The position numbers and the translations under genes were made by a program. The notes under the pieces are model-generated. The model ran no database searches, had not been told where the DNA came from, and saw only the letters and a list, made by a program, of their open reading frames with translations. Shown one piece after another: positions 1 to 11,988 of a stretch of 64,000 bases of DNA; position 1 is the stretch's first letter, and each line of letters begins with the position of its first letter. Location: assembly GCF_014898055.3 (NCBI RefSeq), contig NW_023601543.1, positions 58,110,806 to 58,174,805 on the forward strand. Reading direction: 5' to 3'. The stretch is from Talpa occidentalis. Its lineage: Eukaryota > Chordata > Mammalia > Eulipotyphla > Talpidae.

Positions 1-529
1 GTGGACAGACTTACCAATCTTTTTCTCTAAGGTTAATGTTTTTGTATAGCATTTGAGAATTATTTTCTTAATCCAGGATCGAGAAGATATTCATTTATAT
101 TATCTTTAAAACACTTTATTGTTTTGTCTTACCCTCACATTAAGTTTTTTTTCTGTGTGACTTTTAGTCTCCTTTGTATCGTTCTATGTTGGTTTTATAT
201 TTTATTCAACTCTACATTGCTTAGCACATGTCAATCAGTAAATGTATTGAATGTAATCCCTACATTAACTAGAAGACTTAAAGAGAACCTATTTTAATCC
301 TCATTTTTAAAATAAGAATGACTAAATGAATACATGAATGAATGTCATACCCAATGAATATCGAGATACTTCTAAGTATTTTTTCTCCTACAAAATACAA
401 AACTAGATACTGAGTGAAAACCTTACATGATACATTACAGTAAAAGTCATTAATAACAATTTCTCATCTGTCTTCCTGCCATCCCCCGGCGCTGACCATG
501 TCACCTTGAACAGGATTGTGCTCTTACAG
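1..529 (+). other. ZNF41: ZNF41 intron upstream of the KRAB-A exon
   Basis: AT-rich sequence with no open frame of note. It ends in a pyrimidine-rich tract and an AG acceptor at 528-529, so it is the 3' part of the intron before the KRAB-A exon. The initiator ATG exon of ZNF41 must lie to the left of the window. No repeat was recognised with confidence. Confidence 0.75.
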
Positions 530-656
530 GTGTCAGTGTCATTTGAGGATGTGACTGTGGTCTTCAGCAAGGAGGAGTGGCAGCAGCTGGACTCCACTCA
601 GAGGTGCCTGTACCGGGATGTGACTCTGGAGAACTACAGCCACCTGCTCTCAGTGG
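530..656 (+). CDS. ZNF41: ZNF41 KRAB-A exon (partial gene, 5' end outside window)
   Basis: This exon encodes the KRAB A-box, the part that binds the co-repressor TRIM28/KAP1 and makes these factors transcriptional repressors. It is exactly 127 bp, the usual size for KRAB-A exons, with acceptor TTACAG before 530 and donor GTAAGC from 657. The frame opens [17 protein letters not shown], continues through [10 protein letters not shown] and ends LLSV plus one base (phase 1). The DV, EEW and LENY signatures are present. Two oddities are seen: TVVF where most KRAB boxes have VDF, and VTLE instead of VMLE. I recall that human ZNF41 also has VTLE. Assignment to ZNF41 rests mainly on the downstream exon. 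The initiator exon is not in the window. Confidence 0.92.
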
Positions 657-924
657 GTAAGCACGGCCACCCAGTGTGACTGCTGGGGGGTCTCAAGGAG
701 GCTATTTCCAGCCTCAGCTGCCGAGTGCTATGGGACATCTTAAGTGTGTGATGGTGTCATCCTTGATTTGCCTGAGATTCTTCAGTCCTCTTTTACTTCT
801 GTGATTGTTACTCTAGTCCCAGTGAAATGCGATTACTTTTCTGAAGAGCAAATGGAATGTGTCATTGAAAGGTCCCTGAAACCCAATTAGCTGCATCCAA
901 TTCTGTATCATGTTCTGTTAACAG

Positions 925-1020
925 GGTATCAAGTTCCCAAACCAAAGGTCATCTTCCAGTTGGAGCAAGGAGAGGGACCATGGGCACTGGAGGAGGAAAC
1001 CCCACCTCAGAGCTCTGTAG
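925..1020 (+). CDS. ZNF41: ZNF41 KRAB-b exon
   Basis: A 96 bp exon, phase 1 on both sides, with acceptor TTAACAG (to 924) and consensus donor GTAAGT from 1021. It reads GYQVPKPKVIFQLEQGEGP and then WALEEE, a typical KRAB B-box with the I-x-x-LEQGE-x-PW signature. The B-box adds to TRIM28 binding but is not enough alone. The intron between the A and B exons is only 268 bp (657-924) and holds nothing recognisable. The ZNF157 B-box exon in this window has the same length and phase, in keeping with paralogy. Confidence 0.92.
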   Translation, partial: GIKFPNQRSSSSWSKERDHGHWRRKPHLRAL

Positions 1021-2960
1021 GTAAGTGGGTGTGACCCAGGTCAATGGGGGACATGTAAGTAAATCTCCCTCTTTTTAGGAGAAGCTGATATTTTTGATAG
1101 GCTCTGAGGAGAGCAAGTCTTGAAAATCCTAAAATTTTGGAGTTGTTTGGGGATACTTGACAGAAGCCCTTGTGATACCTAAATGTCATCTCCAAGTATG
1201 ACACTTGCCACATCTGTTGTCTTCTTTGCTTGGCTTTTTGACAAGAGAGCTGTCTCTAATCTCTGTATCCTAGATCACACACACCACACCACCCCCATCT
1301 TATTTAGAATACTTTAATTTTTCCTAATCTACTCCTACCACTCTTGTTATCTTAGATTCTTTCCTTGAACATTCAAGTGTTTAAACATTTCTTCCCTTTA
1401 ATTCCAACTCCCCATCTCCATTCCTTATCTCTGCTCCCATGGGCAATTGGTCTAACGTGTTTGATCTTTGGTTTTGTGTGGTATTCTCCTAAAACCTGTG
1501 GTTTATGAGTATATATCTTAGTATATATAAATTAAATTATATATAGTATATGTAAATTGTGCCGAGTCTTAATTCTGCTCCTTTTTTCTTCATTCATCCC
1601 TAAAGAGGGTCTGTAATGCAGCATGGTGATCTGGCTTTTTTCCTTGGATTGCTGCATTCCAGAATGCACCATTTAACCATTTACCCAGTGATAGAACCTA
1701 GATTTTCATTAACTCTAGCTAATGCAAACAACCCTGTATGCAAAAAATGTTCATATATGGAGTTTGAGGATTTCTTAGGAATGTGTATGAGAGGACTTGC
1801 CTCATCACTGCCTATTCTTATCCTGAATGTGACTCCATACCACCAAATTATTCTCTGCATACCACCCTTCTCAACTTCCGCATTTTGTCACAATCTGTCA
1901 ATGTTTCTTAAATTTTCCAGTAATTTAAAAAATTACTCTGTAGTTCTTGCTATATTTTTGCAACACTGTACAAAAGGTTCTTTCTTTCCTAGAGTTTGTG
2001 CCAGCAATGAAGTTTTTCATTCTATATATTGTATAAAGAAATACAGGAATATCCCATATTTTATTTTTTATTTCTTCAATCTCATGTGAACTTTTCATTA
2101 TAAACCTGTTTTGTCTCTTTGAGTTTCATTATAAACCTGTTTTGTCTCTTCTTAAGCATGACTTGCTCATGTTGCCATTGTTTCAGTTGCGTTTTCTCTC
2201 CATTTCTTGCTGACTTGCGTCCAGTTTATTTGTTCTTTCGTCTAGACTTTTTAGGTTTTTCTTTAGGTTCCCCCAGCGACCCTGTCTACTGTTCACCAAT
2301 CTCCATACACATGCCTGGGTCCATCCATTGTGAAATTCTCATAAATCAGCTATTGATATCCCTCATCTGTTTTTCACCAGATTTAGCTACCCCACAAGTT
2401 CCCTTGGGATGTTTCTTTTGTTCCTTAGCACATAAAGAATCGGAGTTTTCATCACATCATGTATCCTAAACCCTTCACAAATTCTGCATTTTGTCACATT
2501 CTATCAATGTCTGTTAAATATTGCAGTAATTTAAAAAATTACTCTATAGTTCTTGCTATATTTTTGCAAGTATCATTTTCAGTTCTCAGTTCATTTCAAT
2601 TCCCAGAAATATCACCCAAAACCAGTCCCTTATTTTTTTATGCTTGGATTATGATTATTGTATTCCTGATTAGATCCACTGATTCTGTTCTTTTTGCTAC
2701 TTCACCTTAAATGCTAATGACAGATTTCATTACCTAAAACATTTTATTCATCTTGCCATAAGCTTTATGGAACAAATCTACAATTACTCTCCATTACCCA
2801 CTATGTGACAATTAAACTTTCTTTCAAAGATATAAACATGACCATGTATTTCCATTTCAAACTTATATCTATGCATTTTCCAGCTATGTATGAAAGCTCC
2901 AGTTGACCTACCAACACTTAGAATTATCCATTTAAAGCATTCTTTAGGCACTGTAATAGT
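1021..2960 (+). other. ZNF41 intron, left part: unclassified AT-rich DNA
   Basis: The intron between the KRAB-b and zinc-finger exons. This part contains an A/T simple stretch near 1505-1560 and a diverged direct duplication of about 100 bp (1861-1963 and 2467-2569). It also has a 27 bp near-tandem repeat (2093-2119 and 2124-2150). The open frames here are interrupted and lack family motifs. Parts look like decayed L1-type sequence, but I could not assign them. Confidence 0.5.
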
Positions 2961-4110
2961 TGGGTTGTATCTTACCATGGTTTTCACATCTAATAGTTGA
3001 CATCCCTATATCTTCTATGCCGTTTTCTATAGAAAACTTTGTTTTCTTATTTTTGAGTTTTAGACATTCTTTATATATCCTGGACACTGGCTATTTACCA
3101 GATATGTATTTTGCAAAGTTTTGTCTTTTTACTTTTTTTAATCAGTGTCTTTCATGAGAAGTTTTAGATTTTGACAATGTTTGATTTGTCTTTTATATTT
3201 TATGGATTGTGCTTTTGGTGTTGTATTTAAGAAATCTTTACCTAATCCAAGATCACTAAAATTTAGTGTTTACTTTTAGTTCTGTGATCCATTTTGTGTT
3301 CATTTTTTTATCTGATTAAAATATGGATCGAAGTTCTTTTTTATTTTGCACATGGCTATCCAATGGTCCCAATATCATTGAGTGAAAAAAGAACTATCCT
3401 TTTTCACTGAATTGCCTTTGCAACCTTTTTTTTAAAAAAAATCAGTTGTCAGCTACATGGGCTCTTCATTCTGTCCCAGATCTATTCATCTAGCTATATA
3501 ATAAATTTGAAATCATGTAGGGTTAGTGCTACAACTTTGTGGTACTCTTTCAAATTGTTTTAGCTATTCCAAGTCCTTTGTATATCTACCTGAATTTTAA
3601 AAAGAGCTTTTCAATTTCTACAAAAGTAAATTTTAATTGGGATTATATTGACTCAGTAGTTTAGTTTGGAATGAATTGACATCTTTTTTTTTTTTTAAAA
3701 AAAAAAAGATTTATTTATTTATTTATACAAGCACTGGGTACAGTCAGAAGTGCGGGAGGGTGAGAGAATTCACCAGAGCCAGAGCAGGGAACAGAACAGG
3801 CAGACGGACCGAAGTACACTGCTGAGGGGAGCAGCGGGCACGGCAGGAGAGGTCTGCACTCCATGTGGGACCCTCGCTGGTGGCCGGGGATAGAACCGGC
3901 GCTGCAGAGGCTGCGGGCAGCTTCGCAGCCCAGCGCTCAACCGCTGCACCACCAGGGGAGGCCCTGAATTGACATCTTATTTCAATTTTCCATTATTGAT
4001 TCTTCCAATTCAGGAACAAGTTATATATCTCCATTTATTTAGGTCTTTTTAAATTTCTCAGTGATGTTTTATACCTTTCAGTGGATAGGTCTAGGTCAGA
4101 ATTAGCCCTA
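2960..4110 (-). mobile_element. Old L1 (L1M-type) fragment, split by a SINE
   Basis: The plus strand carries the well-known antisense L1 text around TTTATATATCCTGGACACTGG and the following stretch about failing to expand into open frames. It continues without change across the SINE at 3686-3964. Heavily mutated and 5'-truncated. It sits inside the ZNF41 intron, antisense to the gene. Confidence 0.7.
3686..3964 (-). mobile_element. tRNA-derived SINE, full length
   Basis: In reverse orientation: poly-T/A tail with ATTTATTTATTTA, a GC-rich body, and the inverted head ending CACCAGGGGAGGCCC. The 14-bp target-site duplication TGAATTGACATCTT is perfect at 3672-3685 and 3965-3978. The tRNA-like head has an A box and a GGTTCTATCCC B box. 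Confidence 0.95.
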
Positions 4111-4114
4111 AGTA

Positions 4115-4540
4115 CACCATATTTTATGTTGTTTTCCTCTGCTTTATTGATACATATATAACATATAACATTATGTAAATTTAAGGCATATAATGTGTTG
4201 ATGTGATGCATTTATATATTGGAAAATGATTACCACCATAGCATTATTAGCGCCTCCATCCCAACAGTTACCATTTCTTATTCAGGGTGATAACATGTAA
4301 TACCTACTTTATTATGAACATTCAAGTGTATGATACAGTGTCATTAGTTATAAATCACTATGCTATACCTCAGACATGGCACATTTCACATCTGCACATA
4401 TTCTGCTGGCACGAACAAAGTGAGGCTGGCAAGTGTGATGCACAGCTACATTCTATTACTATGAAAGAAGAGAAGAGTAAATTTTGGTGGATGGCTTGCA
4501 GTTCCTGCCATAGATGACTTTGCCTCTCCTACTTGACATT
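4115..4540 (+). mobile_element. Probable old L1 3' fragment and unassigned repeat
   Basis: The stretch from about 4140 to 4400 (TTGATGTGATGCATTTATAT, then a 'no GATAA, ACATGTAATACC' context) resembles the 3' untranslated part of ancient L1s in sense orientation. The 4380-4520 piece (GGCTGGCAAGTGTGATG) looks like a different old repeat, which I cannot name. Low certainty. Confidence 0.4.
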
Positions 4541-4859
4541 TGTTGAAAGAATATATTCCTGGGAATATATTTCAGCCAGCTATAGTGCTGGAGCACAGAT
4601 ATCCACTTGGTGTTTGTCTGTGTCAGAATGGCAAATGTTACCGTAGTTTTTTTCTATATATATAGAGAGAGGAATAGGTGTTTGAGGCATATAAATTTAA
4701 TGTTGATATTCATAATGATTCAGAGGGAAATGCAAGAAGCAGAGCAATTGGTAAGATTTTAGAGCTGATATATAGTAAGGAGATACAATCTGAAATATTT
4801 TTCCCATGCCGATTTTCCCTTAAATGACTTCTGCTTAACCCTGCTTACTATCCAGACCT

Positions 4860-5080
4860 TCTACATAGTAGATATGGATTTCTATGGTTCAAATTCCATT
4901 TCCCTCAATTATTTACTTGGATATTCAGCAAATCACATACTTCTCTGTGCTTCTATCTAGTCATCTGTAAAACATGACTGGGGTACTGGTAGATACCTAA
5001 TACTTAGTATTAAATGGCCTGTTTATGTGTAAAGCATTCGGAACAGTGCCTGATAGATCATGAATGGTATATAATTGTTT
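4860..5080 (+). mobile_element. MIR SINE fossil
   Basis: Sense-orientation MIR text: a diverged GGTTCAAATTCC B-box region, TCTGTGCTTCTATCTAGTCATC, then CATCTGTAAAACATG and GGAACAGTGCCTGATAGA. Diverged, as expected for a repeat that predates the placental radiation. Confidence 0.7.
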
Positions 5081-5235
5081 TTCATATAGCAATTTTTTAT
5101 TGGTACATTATTATTATTTTCATTATTATCAGATGAATTTTTCCATTTCTCGTTCATCCTGTCTGAACTACATATACCCTCTATCCTCCTGTAATTGTCT
5201 TTGAGTCATTTTCACTTTTTTCTGCTTCTCTTCAG

Positions 5236-7289
5236 GTAAAGATATTGGGCAAACCCGACAACAGAGAATTTCTGGAGCAGTTTCATTCCACCATGGGAAA
5301 TTTGGTCAACCCATAAGAGAAGATTCATTCTGTTCCATTTTAGAAGAATTATGGCAAGATAATGACCAGCTGGAGAGATATCAGGAAAACCAGAATAACC
5401 CTTTAAGTCATGTGAAAGTATTAATTAAGGATAGGAGCAACGAGTGTAAAAACATTGAAAAAATAATTCATGGGAGTACCAAACTTGCTCCCGCAATTAA
5501 AAAATTCCACAACTGTGATACATTTGCAAAAAATTTGAAGCATACTTTCAACTTATATAACCATAATGGAGGCAGTGCAACAAAGAATCTTGATCTGATT
5601 TTTGGAAAAGGTAACAATTTTGCCCATAGCTCTTCCTCTACTAAGAATGAGACTGCTGATGCAGGAGTGAGTTCCTATGAACCTAATCAATGTGAAAAAC
5701 ATCTTGGCCACAAACAAGTCCTCATCCACCACCCAAAAAATCATATTGGGGAGAAACTTTATGTATGTACTGAACGTGTAAAGGGCTTCACCCAGAAGTC
5801 ACATCTCTTTGAGCATCAGAGAATTCATGCCAGAGAAAAATCCCATAAATGCAACAAAAGTGAGAAAGTCTCCTCTCAGAAGCCACAAATTAGTGCAACT
5901 CAGGATGTTTATACAGGAGACAAATCCTATGTATGTACTCAATGTGGGAAGGCCTTTACTCTCAAATCAAACCTCATTACACATCAGAAAATTCATACTG
6001 GGCACAAACCATATAAATGCAGTGAATGCGGAAAAGCCTTTTTCCACAGATCTTATCTCTTTAGGCATATGAGAATTCATACAGGAGAAAAACCTTATGA
6101 ATGCAGTGAATGTGGAAGAGGTTTCTCCCAGAATTCAGACCTCAATATACATCAGAAAACTCATACTGGAGAGAAACACTATGCATGCAGTGAGTGTGGG
6201 AAAGCTTTCACAAGAAAATCAGCACTGAGGATGCACCAGAGAATTCACACAGGAGAGAAACCCTATGTATGCACTGAATGCGGAAAGGCCTTCATCCAGA
6301 AATCACACTTCAATACACATCAGAGAATTCATACAGGAGAAAAACCTTATGAATGCGGTGACTGTGGGAAATCATTCACTAAGAAGTCACAGCTCCACGT
6401 GCATCAAAGAATTCACACAGGAGAAAAACCCTACATATGTACAGAATGTGGAAAGGTCTTCACTCATAGGACAAATCTCACGACCCATCAGAAAACTCAT
6501 ACAGGAGAGAAACCTTATATGTGTGCTGAATGTGGGAAGGCTTTCAGTGATCAGTCAAATCTCATTAAACACCAGAAAACTCATACTGGAGAGAAACCCT
6601 ATAAATGCAATGGCTGTGGAAAAGCCTTCATATGGAAGTCACGCCTCAAAATACATCAGAAATCTCATATCGGAGAGAGACACTATGAATGCAATGAATG
6701 TGGGAAAGCTTTCATCCAGAAATCAACACTAAGCGTGCATCAGAGAATCCATACAGGAGAGAAACCTTACGTTTGTCCTGAATGTGGGAAGGCCTTCATC
6801 CAGAAATCACACTTCATTGCACATCATAGAATTCACACTGGAGAGAAACCTTATGAATGCAGTGACTGTGGGAAGTGTTTCACTAAGAAGTCACAACTCC
6901 GCGTGCATCAGAAAATTCACACTGGAGAAAAACCAAATATATGTGCTGAATGTGGAAAGGCCTTCACTGATAGGTCAAATCTCATAACACACCAGAAAAT
7001 CCATACCAGAGAAAAACCCTATAAATGCAATGACTGTGGAAAAACCTTCACTTGGAAGTCACGCCTCACAATCCATCAGAAATCTCATACTGGAGAGAGA
7101 CACTACAAATGCAGTAAATGTGGGAAAGCTTTCATCCAGAAAGCAACACTTAATATGCATCAGATAATTCACACAGGAAAGAAGCCCTATGTTTGTACAG
7201 GATGCCAAAAGGCCTTCACTGACAGATCAAATCTCATTAAACACCAGAAAACTCATAGTGGAGAAAAACTCTACAAAGCCCACGCCTGA
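5236..7289 (+). CDS. ZNF41: ZNF41 zinc-finger exon (KRAB C2H2 repressor)
   Basis: The terminal coding exon follows a CTCTTCAG acceptor (to 5235) and is in phase 1 with the KRAB-b exon. It gives about 684 residues to the TGA at 7287-7289. The spacer ([20 protein letters not shown], then HVKVLIKDR and KNIEKIIHG) is the feature that identifies ZNF41, an X-linked KRAB zinc-finger protein of human Xp11.23. Sixteen intact C2H2 fingers run from 5928 to 7256, joined by TGEKPY-type linkers, after two degenerate fingers. The first of those ([10 protein letters not shown]) has Arg where the second zinc Cys should be. Positions -1/2/3/6 of the intact fingers are LSNT, HSYR, QSDI, RSAM, QSHT, KSQV, HTNT, DSNK, WSRI, QSTV, QSHA, KSQV, DSNT, WSRI, QATM, DSNK. 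The protein is nuclear, sequence-specific and presumably repressive through TRIM28. No frameshift or stop was seen. The GTG at 5412 is an internal Val codon, not a start. Confidence 0.94.
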
Positions 7290-8440
7290 AAAAGTCTTCA
7301 ACTCGAAATCACAACTGAGTATTCATCAAAAGTGTCATGATGGAAAAGAGGCATGTCTTAAGCTGCATTCATTGTGTAGGGGGGATTAGATAAAATGGCT
7401 GAAGGCTTGAGTGACTAGACGGCAGCCAAAGCCAAGTATCATTCAGGCGATTGGAAATACAAATACCTGCATCACCACAGTTGGTATGTGATTGTATGTG
7501 TAGGGAGACATTGATAAGGCATTTGAGCAGTAGTCCTGTTTGATGTCACTATTCACATAGGAACTGTCAAGCTCCTGCAAATGGTGGAAATAAAGACCCC
7601 AGGAGATGACTCATAATCTCTTATGTTTCACTTTGTTGGATAAAAGACTATGAATTCAGCACTGATTAGTTCTTCATACCCTGAGATGTGAAAGTACTCA
7701 GTACTGGTCCATTTTGTTTTCAACTTTCCAGGGTGAGGAGAAGAGTTTCCATTGTCCAAATACCTGCAGGGTACTGAAGTCAAGGTGAAAATCTATTTGG
7801 GAATGTAGGCCTGTGAGCAGAAGTCAGACTTTTTGTGATCAGTGACATTTAAGATACAGAAAAGATTGCCATGAAGAACTGTTCTTTCTCTTCCCTTTGA
7901 GGAGTCACCATAGGATATTTTTAAAACATGAAATATCAATTTCAAACTTAAGGTCTGGCTTAATGAATTGGCAAATTAGACATACCTCTAGCCTACGTAC
8001 TGGAGTATAGTTATGAAACATTACATACATCTAAAGGTTATCATTAGTCTCTCATTAGTACCATGCTGTGGTAGCAGGTGTTTCACACCTAAAAAAAAAA
8101 GTATGCATACCTTCCAACAGGTAGCACATAAACTACTGTTTATGTAAGCTGCAGACAGTAGACCTCTTATTCCCCTGGTAATTGACCCTAAGCCATGGAA
8201 CTGAGCCACAGTACCTAGGACTTGCAGTCTTTTCCACTGAAGCCTCTTTTCTCTTTGGGATTGCCATTTGAAAAAGAACGGCTAAAAAATGGGTTTCAAT
8301 ATACATAAGTTGATTTTGCCTTCTAATTTGGTTAAGAAATATTGATTTTCTACATGCATATTATAAGTAGTTTTCTGTAGATTGTTGTAGAATAAAATCA
8401 TGTTGCATTGTAGCTGGATTGTTACATTGTAGAAACCACT
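7290..8440 (+). other. ZNF41: ZNF41 3' UTR and candidate polyadenylation sites
   Basis: Non-coding sequence directly after the ZNF41 stop with no recognised mobile element up to about 8540. Two AATAAA hexamers lie in sense at 7589-7594 and 8391-8396; either could end the transcript. A T-rich stretch follows the second. Transcript data are needed to choose. Confidence 0.55.
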
Positions 8441-8544
8441 GCTTTTTTCAAAAAGCACTGATATATATAGACACTTTCTCATTTTCCCTTAAACATTTTT
8501 CTACACTACTCATAAGAAAGTGCTTTTTTCTAGCATGCAATTTT

Positions 8545-9265
8545 ATTTTGTTTTTAGACCTTTTTATTAACATATAATGCATACAGAAAATGCACATATC
8601 ATTAGCATACAGCTCAATGAATTTTCACAAACTGAACCTGCTCAGATCAAGAAACAGAACACAACCAACAGTTCAGAGGCACCCCCTTACCACTCCAATT
8701 AGGAGTCACTATCCTGACTCCTAATAATATAGATTGGTTTTGTCTATTTGATATTTTCTATAAATTGAATCAGTTGTGTTTTATGTTTTTGTAATATACT
8801 CTTTGTGTCTTTCTTCTTTCAATCATATGATGAACATGAGATTCATCCATATTGTTAAATGTGGTTATAGATAATTCATTCTCATTGTCATATTATATTC
8901 GATTGTGGGAATATATTACAATATGTTTATCCATTCTACTGTTGATGGACATTTGAGTTGTTCGCAGGTTGGGGACATGAGGACTATTGCTGCTATATGT
9001 ATTTTCATACTATGTATTGGTGAACATATTTATGAATTTCTGTTATGTATAGATCTAGGAATTGAATTGTCAGGCCTACGGTATTCTTATGCTCAGATTT
9101 ATGTTTTAAAACTAGTTTTCCAAAGTGTCTCTTCCAATATACACTCCCATCAGCACAGTATGCAAGTTCTAGTTGCTCCACATCCTAGTCAACACTTGGT
9201 ATTTTCCACCTTTTTTACTTTAGCTACTATGGTTGGTGTATAGTGATATTTCAGTGTGGTTTTAA
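8545..9265 (-). mobile_element. Old L1 3' region (antisense)
   Basis: The plus strand shows ancient-L1 antisense text: TTTTTATTAACATATAATGCATA at the tail side, then GATTCATCCATATTGTTAAAT and a TTGATGGACATTTGAGTTG block, then CACTCCCATCAGCACAGTATG. Many mutations. It is the 3' end of an L1M-class element on the minus strand. Confidence 0.7.
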
Positions 9266-9469
9266 TTTTTACTGTCTCATCCCCCAATCCCATCCTAGTA
9301 ACTTGCAAGACAGATGACTGATGTCTGTAACTTGCAAGACAAATGAGGACCAGGTATGCTCTTCACATGCTTGTACCATTTTACATGCCACCATCAATAG
9401 TAAGCAGTTACTAAGTTTAAATCTTCCCACACACAAAAAGTCCAATGCCACTGGCTAATTGCGTTAAAC

Positions 9470-11612
9470 ATTTATAATAGAAATAATATCAACATTCCAC
9501 AAAATCTTTCAGAAAATAGAGTGGAAGGAACACTGCTTAACTCTAAGAGATCTGTGTTACACTGATATTTAAGCCATATACACTTCCCACAAGAGAACTA
9601 CACACCAGTATTCCTCATGAATGTAGACATAAAAATCTTCAACAAAACATTAGCAAATTGAATCTAGCAATATATAAGGGAATTACACATCATGACCAAG
9701 TGGGGTTTATTCCAATGATGCAAAGCTGCTTCAACATTAATAAAATTAGTCAATGTACTATACTATATTAATTAAAGAAAAAATACATGATCTACAGATT
9801 TAATACAACTTTATCAAATTTCTAGCAGACTTTCTTATTCAAAACTTGATAAGCTAATTCTAAATTTAATTTAGAAATAGAAAGGACCAAGACTAGTAAA
9901 AAGGAATTTGCCAAAGAAGAACAAAGCAGGAGGACATTCACCTCTCAATTTCAAAATTATTACAAAAATACAATAATCAATACAGTATGTTACTGACCTT
10001 GGGGTAGTGGAACAGAATATTGTCCCAAGAATAAATCCTTGTACTTAGGGAAAACATGTTTTTTACAAAAGTGTGAAGGCAATTCAGTGAGGGAAAGAAT
10101 AATCTCTTCAACATATGATGCAGGGATCATTGTATACCCACATACACACAAAAATGAATTTAAGTCTTATTCCATAAAAACACAATAAAAATTAACTCAA
10201 ATGGATCACAGATATAAATATAAAAGCTGAAACTATGAGAGTTTTAACAGAAAACATAATATATGGTCTCTATGACCATATATTAAGCAAGGAAACTTAG
10301 ATAGGACACCAAGACCATGATCCATAAAAAAAATAATATAAATTGTGTTTCATCAAAACCAAAAAGTTTGTGCTTCAAAAGACACCATTAAAGTGCTAGG
10401 AAAACTAGACAGTCATATGCAGAAAAATGAAACCAGATCATTCTTTCATACCATACACAAAAGTTAATTCAAAATGGATTAGAAACTTGGATGTAAGACT
10501 GGAAACCATAAAATGCATAGGAGAAAACATAGGCAAAACACTCTATGACATTGGCTTCTGTGATGTATCTGGGGACTCAATTCCAATGGCACGGAAAACA
10601 AAAGCAAAAATAAACAAATGGGACTGCATCAAACTGAAAAGTTTCTATACTCAGAAACTATAGTTAAAATAAAAGGATGCCCTGCTGAATGGGAGAACAT
10701 ATTTGTACATCATGCATCTGACAAGGAGCTAATATCTGATTTACAAAGAACTCATACAGCTCAACAAAAATGAAACAAAGAATCCTATCCAAAAAATGGG
10801 CAGAAGAGCTAAATAGACCCTTCTCCAAAGAAGACATACAGATAGCCATAAAGCACATGAAAATAAGTTCAACATTGCTTATCATCAGGGAAATAAATGC
10901 AAATCAAAACCACAATGAGATAACATGTCCATATCAAAAAACCCAGCAACAGCAAATGCTGGGGAGGATGTGGAGAAAAAGGAACCCTCCTACATTGTTG
11001 GTGGGACTATTAACTGCTCCAGCCCCATGGAAAACAGTATGGAGGTTCCTAAAAATATTAAAAATAGATCTACCATATGACCCAGAACTTCCACCCAAAG
11101 AATGCAAAAATACTAATTTAAAGGGATATATGTGCTTTACAGTAGTGAAGTTATGGAAAACAACCTAAGGGCCTCCAAACAGATGAGTGGATTAAGATGT
11201 GGTACAGATACATAATGGAACTCAGTTATAAAAAAAAAAATGAACTCTTGCAATTTGCTGCAACTTGGATGGAATTGGATGAAATTATGCTAAATGAAAC
11301 AAGTCAGGAGAATGATAAATACTGGATGATTTCACCCATATGTGGAATGTAGAAAAACAAAGCAAAGGGACTGACAAAACTATACCAAAACAAACCCTAA
11401 AAATATAACTGCAGAACTGAGGCTACTAGAGGGGATAGGAATAGGAACAAAGTGGGTAGGGGACCGACTTGTCTATGATAAAGGACTATGAAAGATTTTG
11501 TGCTGCATGTGGTGTGGTGACGGGCATCTGAGGAGGTGTGAACCTATTCCCTTAAATCATGTACAGTGTTGTAAACCAGTGTTAGATAAAAAAAGAGAGA
11601 GAGAGAAAGACA
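9470..11612 (+). mobile_element. L1 ORF2/3' end fragments, sense
   Basis: An L1 ORF2-derived mosaic in sense orientation. From 9480 it carries an old reverse-transcriptase stretch (ACCAAGTGGGGTTTATTCCA). From about 10427 a less mutated copy encodes the ORF2 C-terminal third in broken frames, followed by a 3' UTR ending in AAAAAAAGAGAGAGAGAGAAAG near 11612. Frameshifts and stops rule out activity. Confidence 0.8.
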
Positions 11613-11975
11613 TCTTTAAGAAAATAAAAATACAAAACACAGACTCAGAGAAAAAATCATAAATCATGTATCTGATAAAGAACTTATTGCCAGACTATAT
11701 AAAGAACTTTCACAACTCAATAAAAACAAGATAAACAACCCATTTTTAAAATGGGCAAAAGATTAAAGAGACATTTCATCAAAGAACAAATACAAATAAT
11801 CACATGAAGAGATGCCTAACATCAGTAATCATTAGGGAAATTCTAATTAAAACCACAATGAAAAATGATGTAAAAATATATAAATAAAAAATTCAAAAAA
11901 AGAAAAAAAAACAAAGGTATTAGAAAACAAACAAACAAACAAAAAAAAAACAAAAACCAACAACAACAAAAAAAA
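11613..11975 (+). mobile_element. Second old L1 fragment with A-rich end
   Basis: The stretch repeats the ORF2 section already passed at about 10720-10930 (TGATAAAGAACTTATTGCCAG, then ATGGGCAAAAGATTAAAG). This makes it an independent, older L1 copy. It ends in a 100-base A-rich run broken by C's (11890-11975) just before a SINE. Confidence 0.65.
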
Positions 11976-11988
11976 ACACAATGAGGTA

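Noticed and set aside
1616..2089. 157-codon plus-strand frame in the ZNF41 intron
   Set aside because: Low-complexity hydrophobic translation of T-rich DNA, covering part of a non-coding duplicated segment; no domain.
5412..7289. GTG at 5412 as start of the ZNF41 frame
   Set aside because: The frame is open back to the acceptor at 5235 and joins the KRAB-b exon in phase; GTG is an internal Val.
5236..7289. Assignment of the plus-strand gene to ZNF585A or ZNF268
   Set aside because: Their finger arrays look similar, but the spacer ([25 protein letters not shown]) fits ZNF41 specifically, as does the ZNF157 neighbour.
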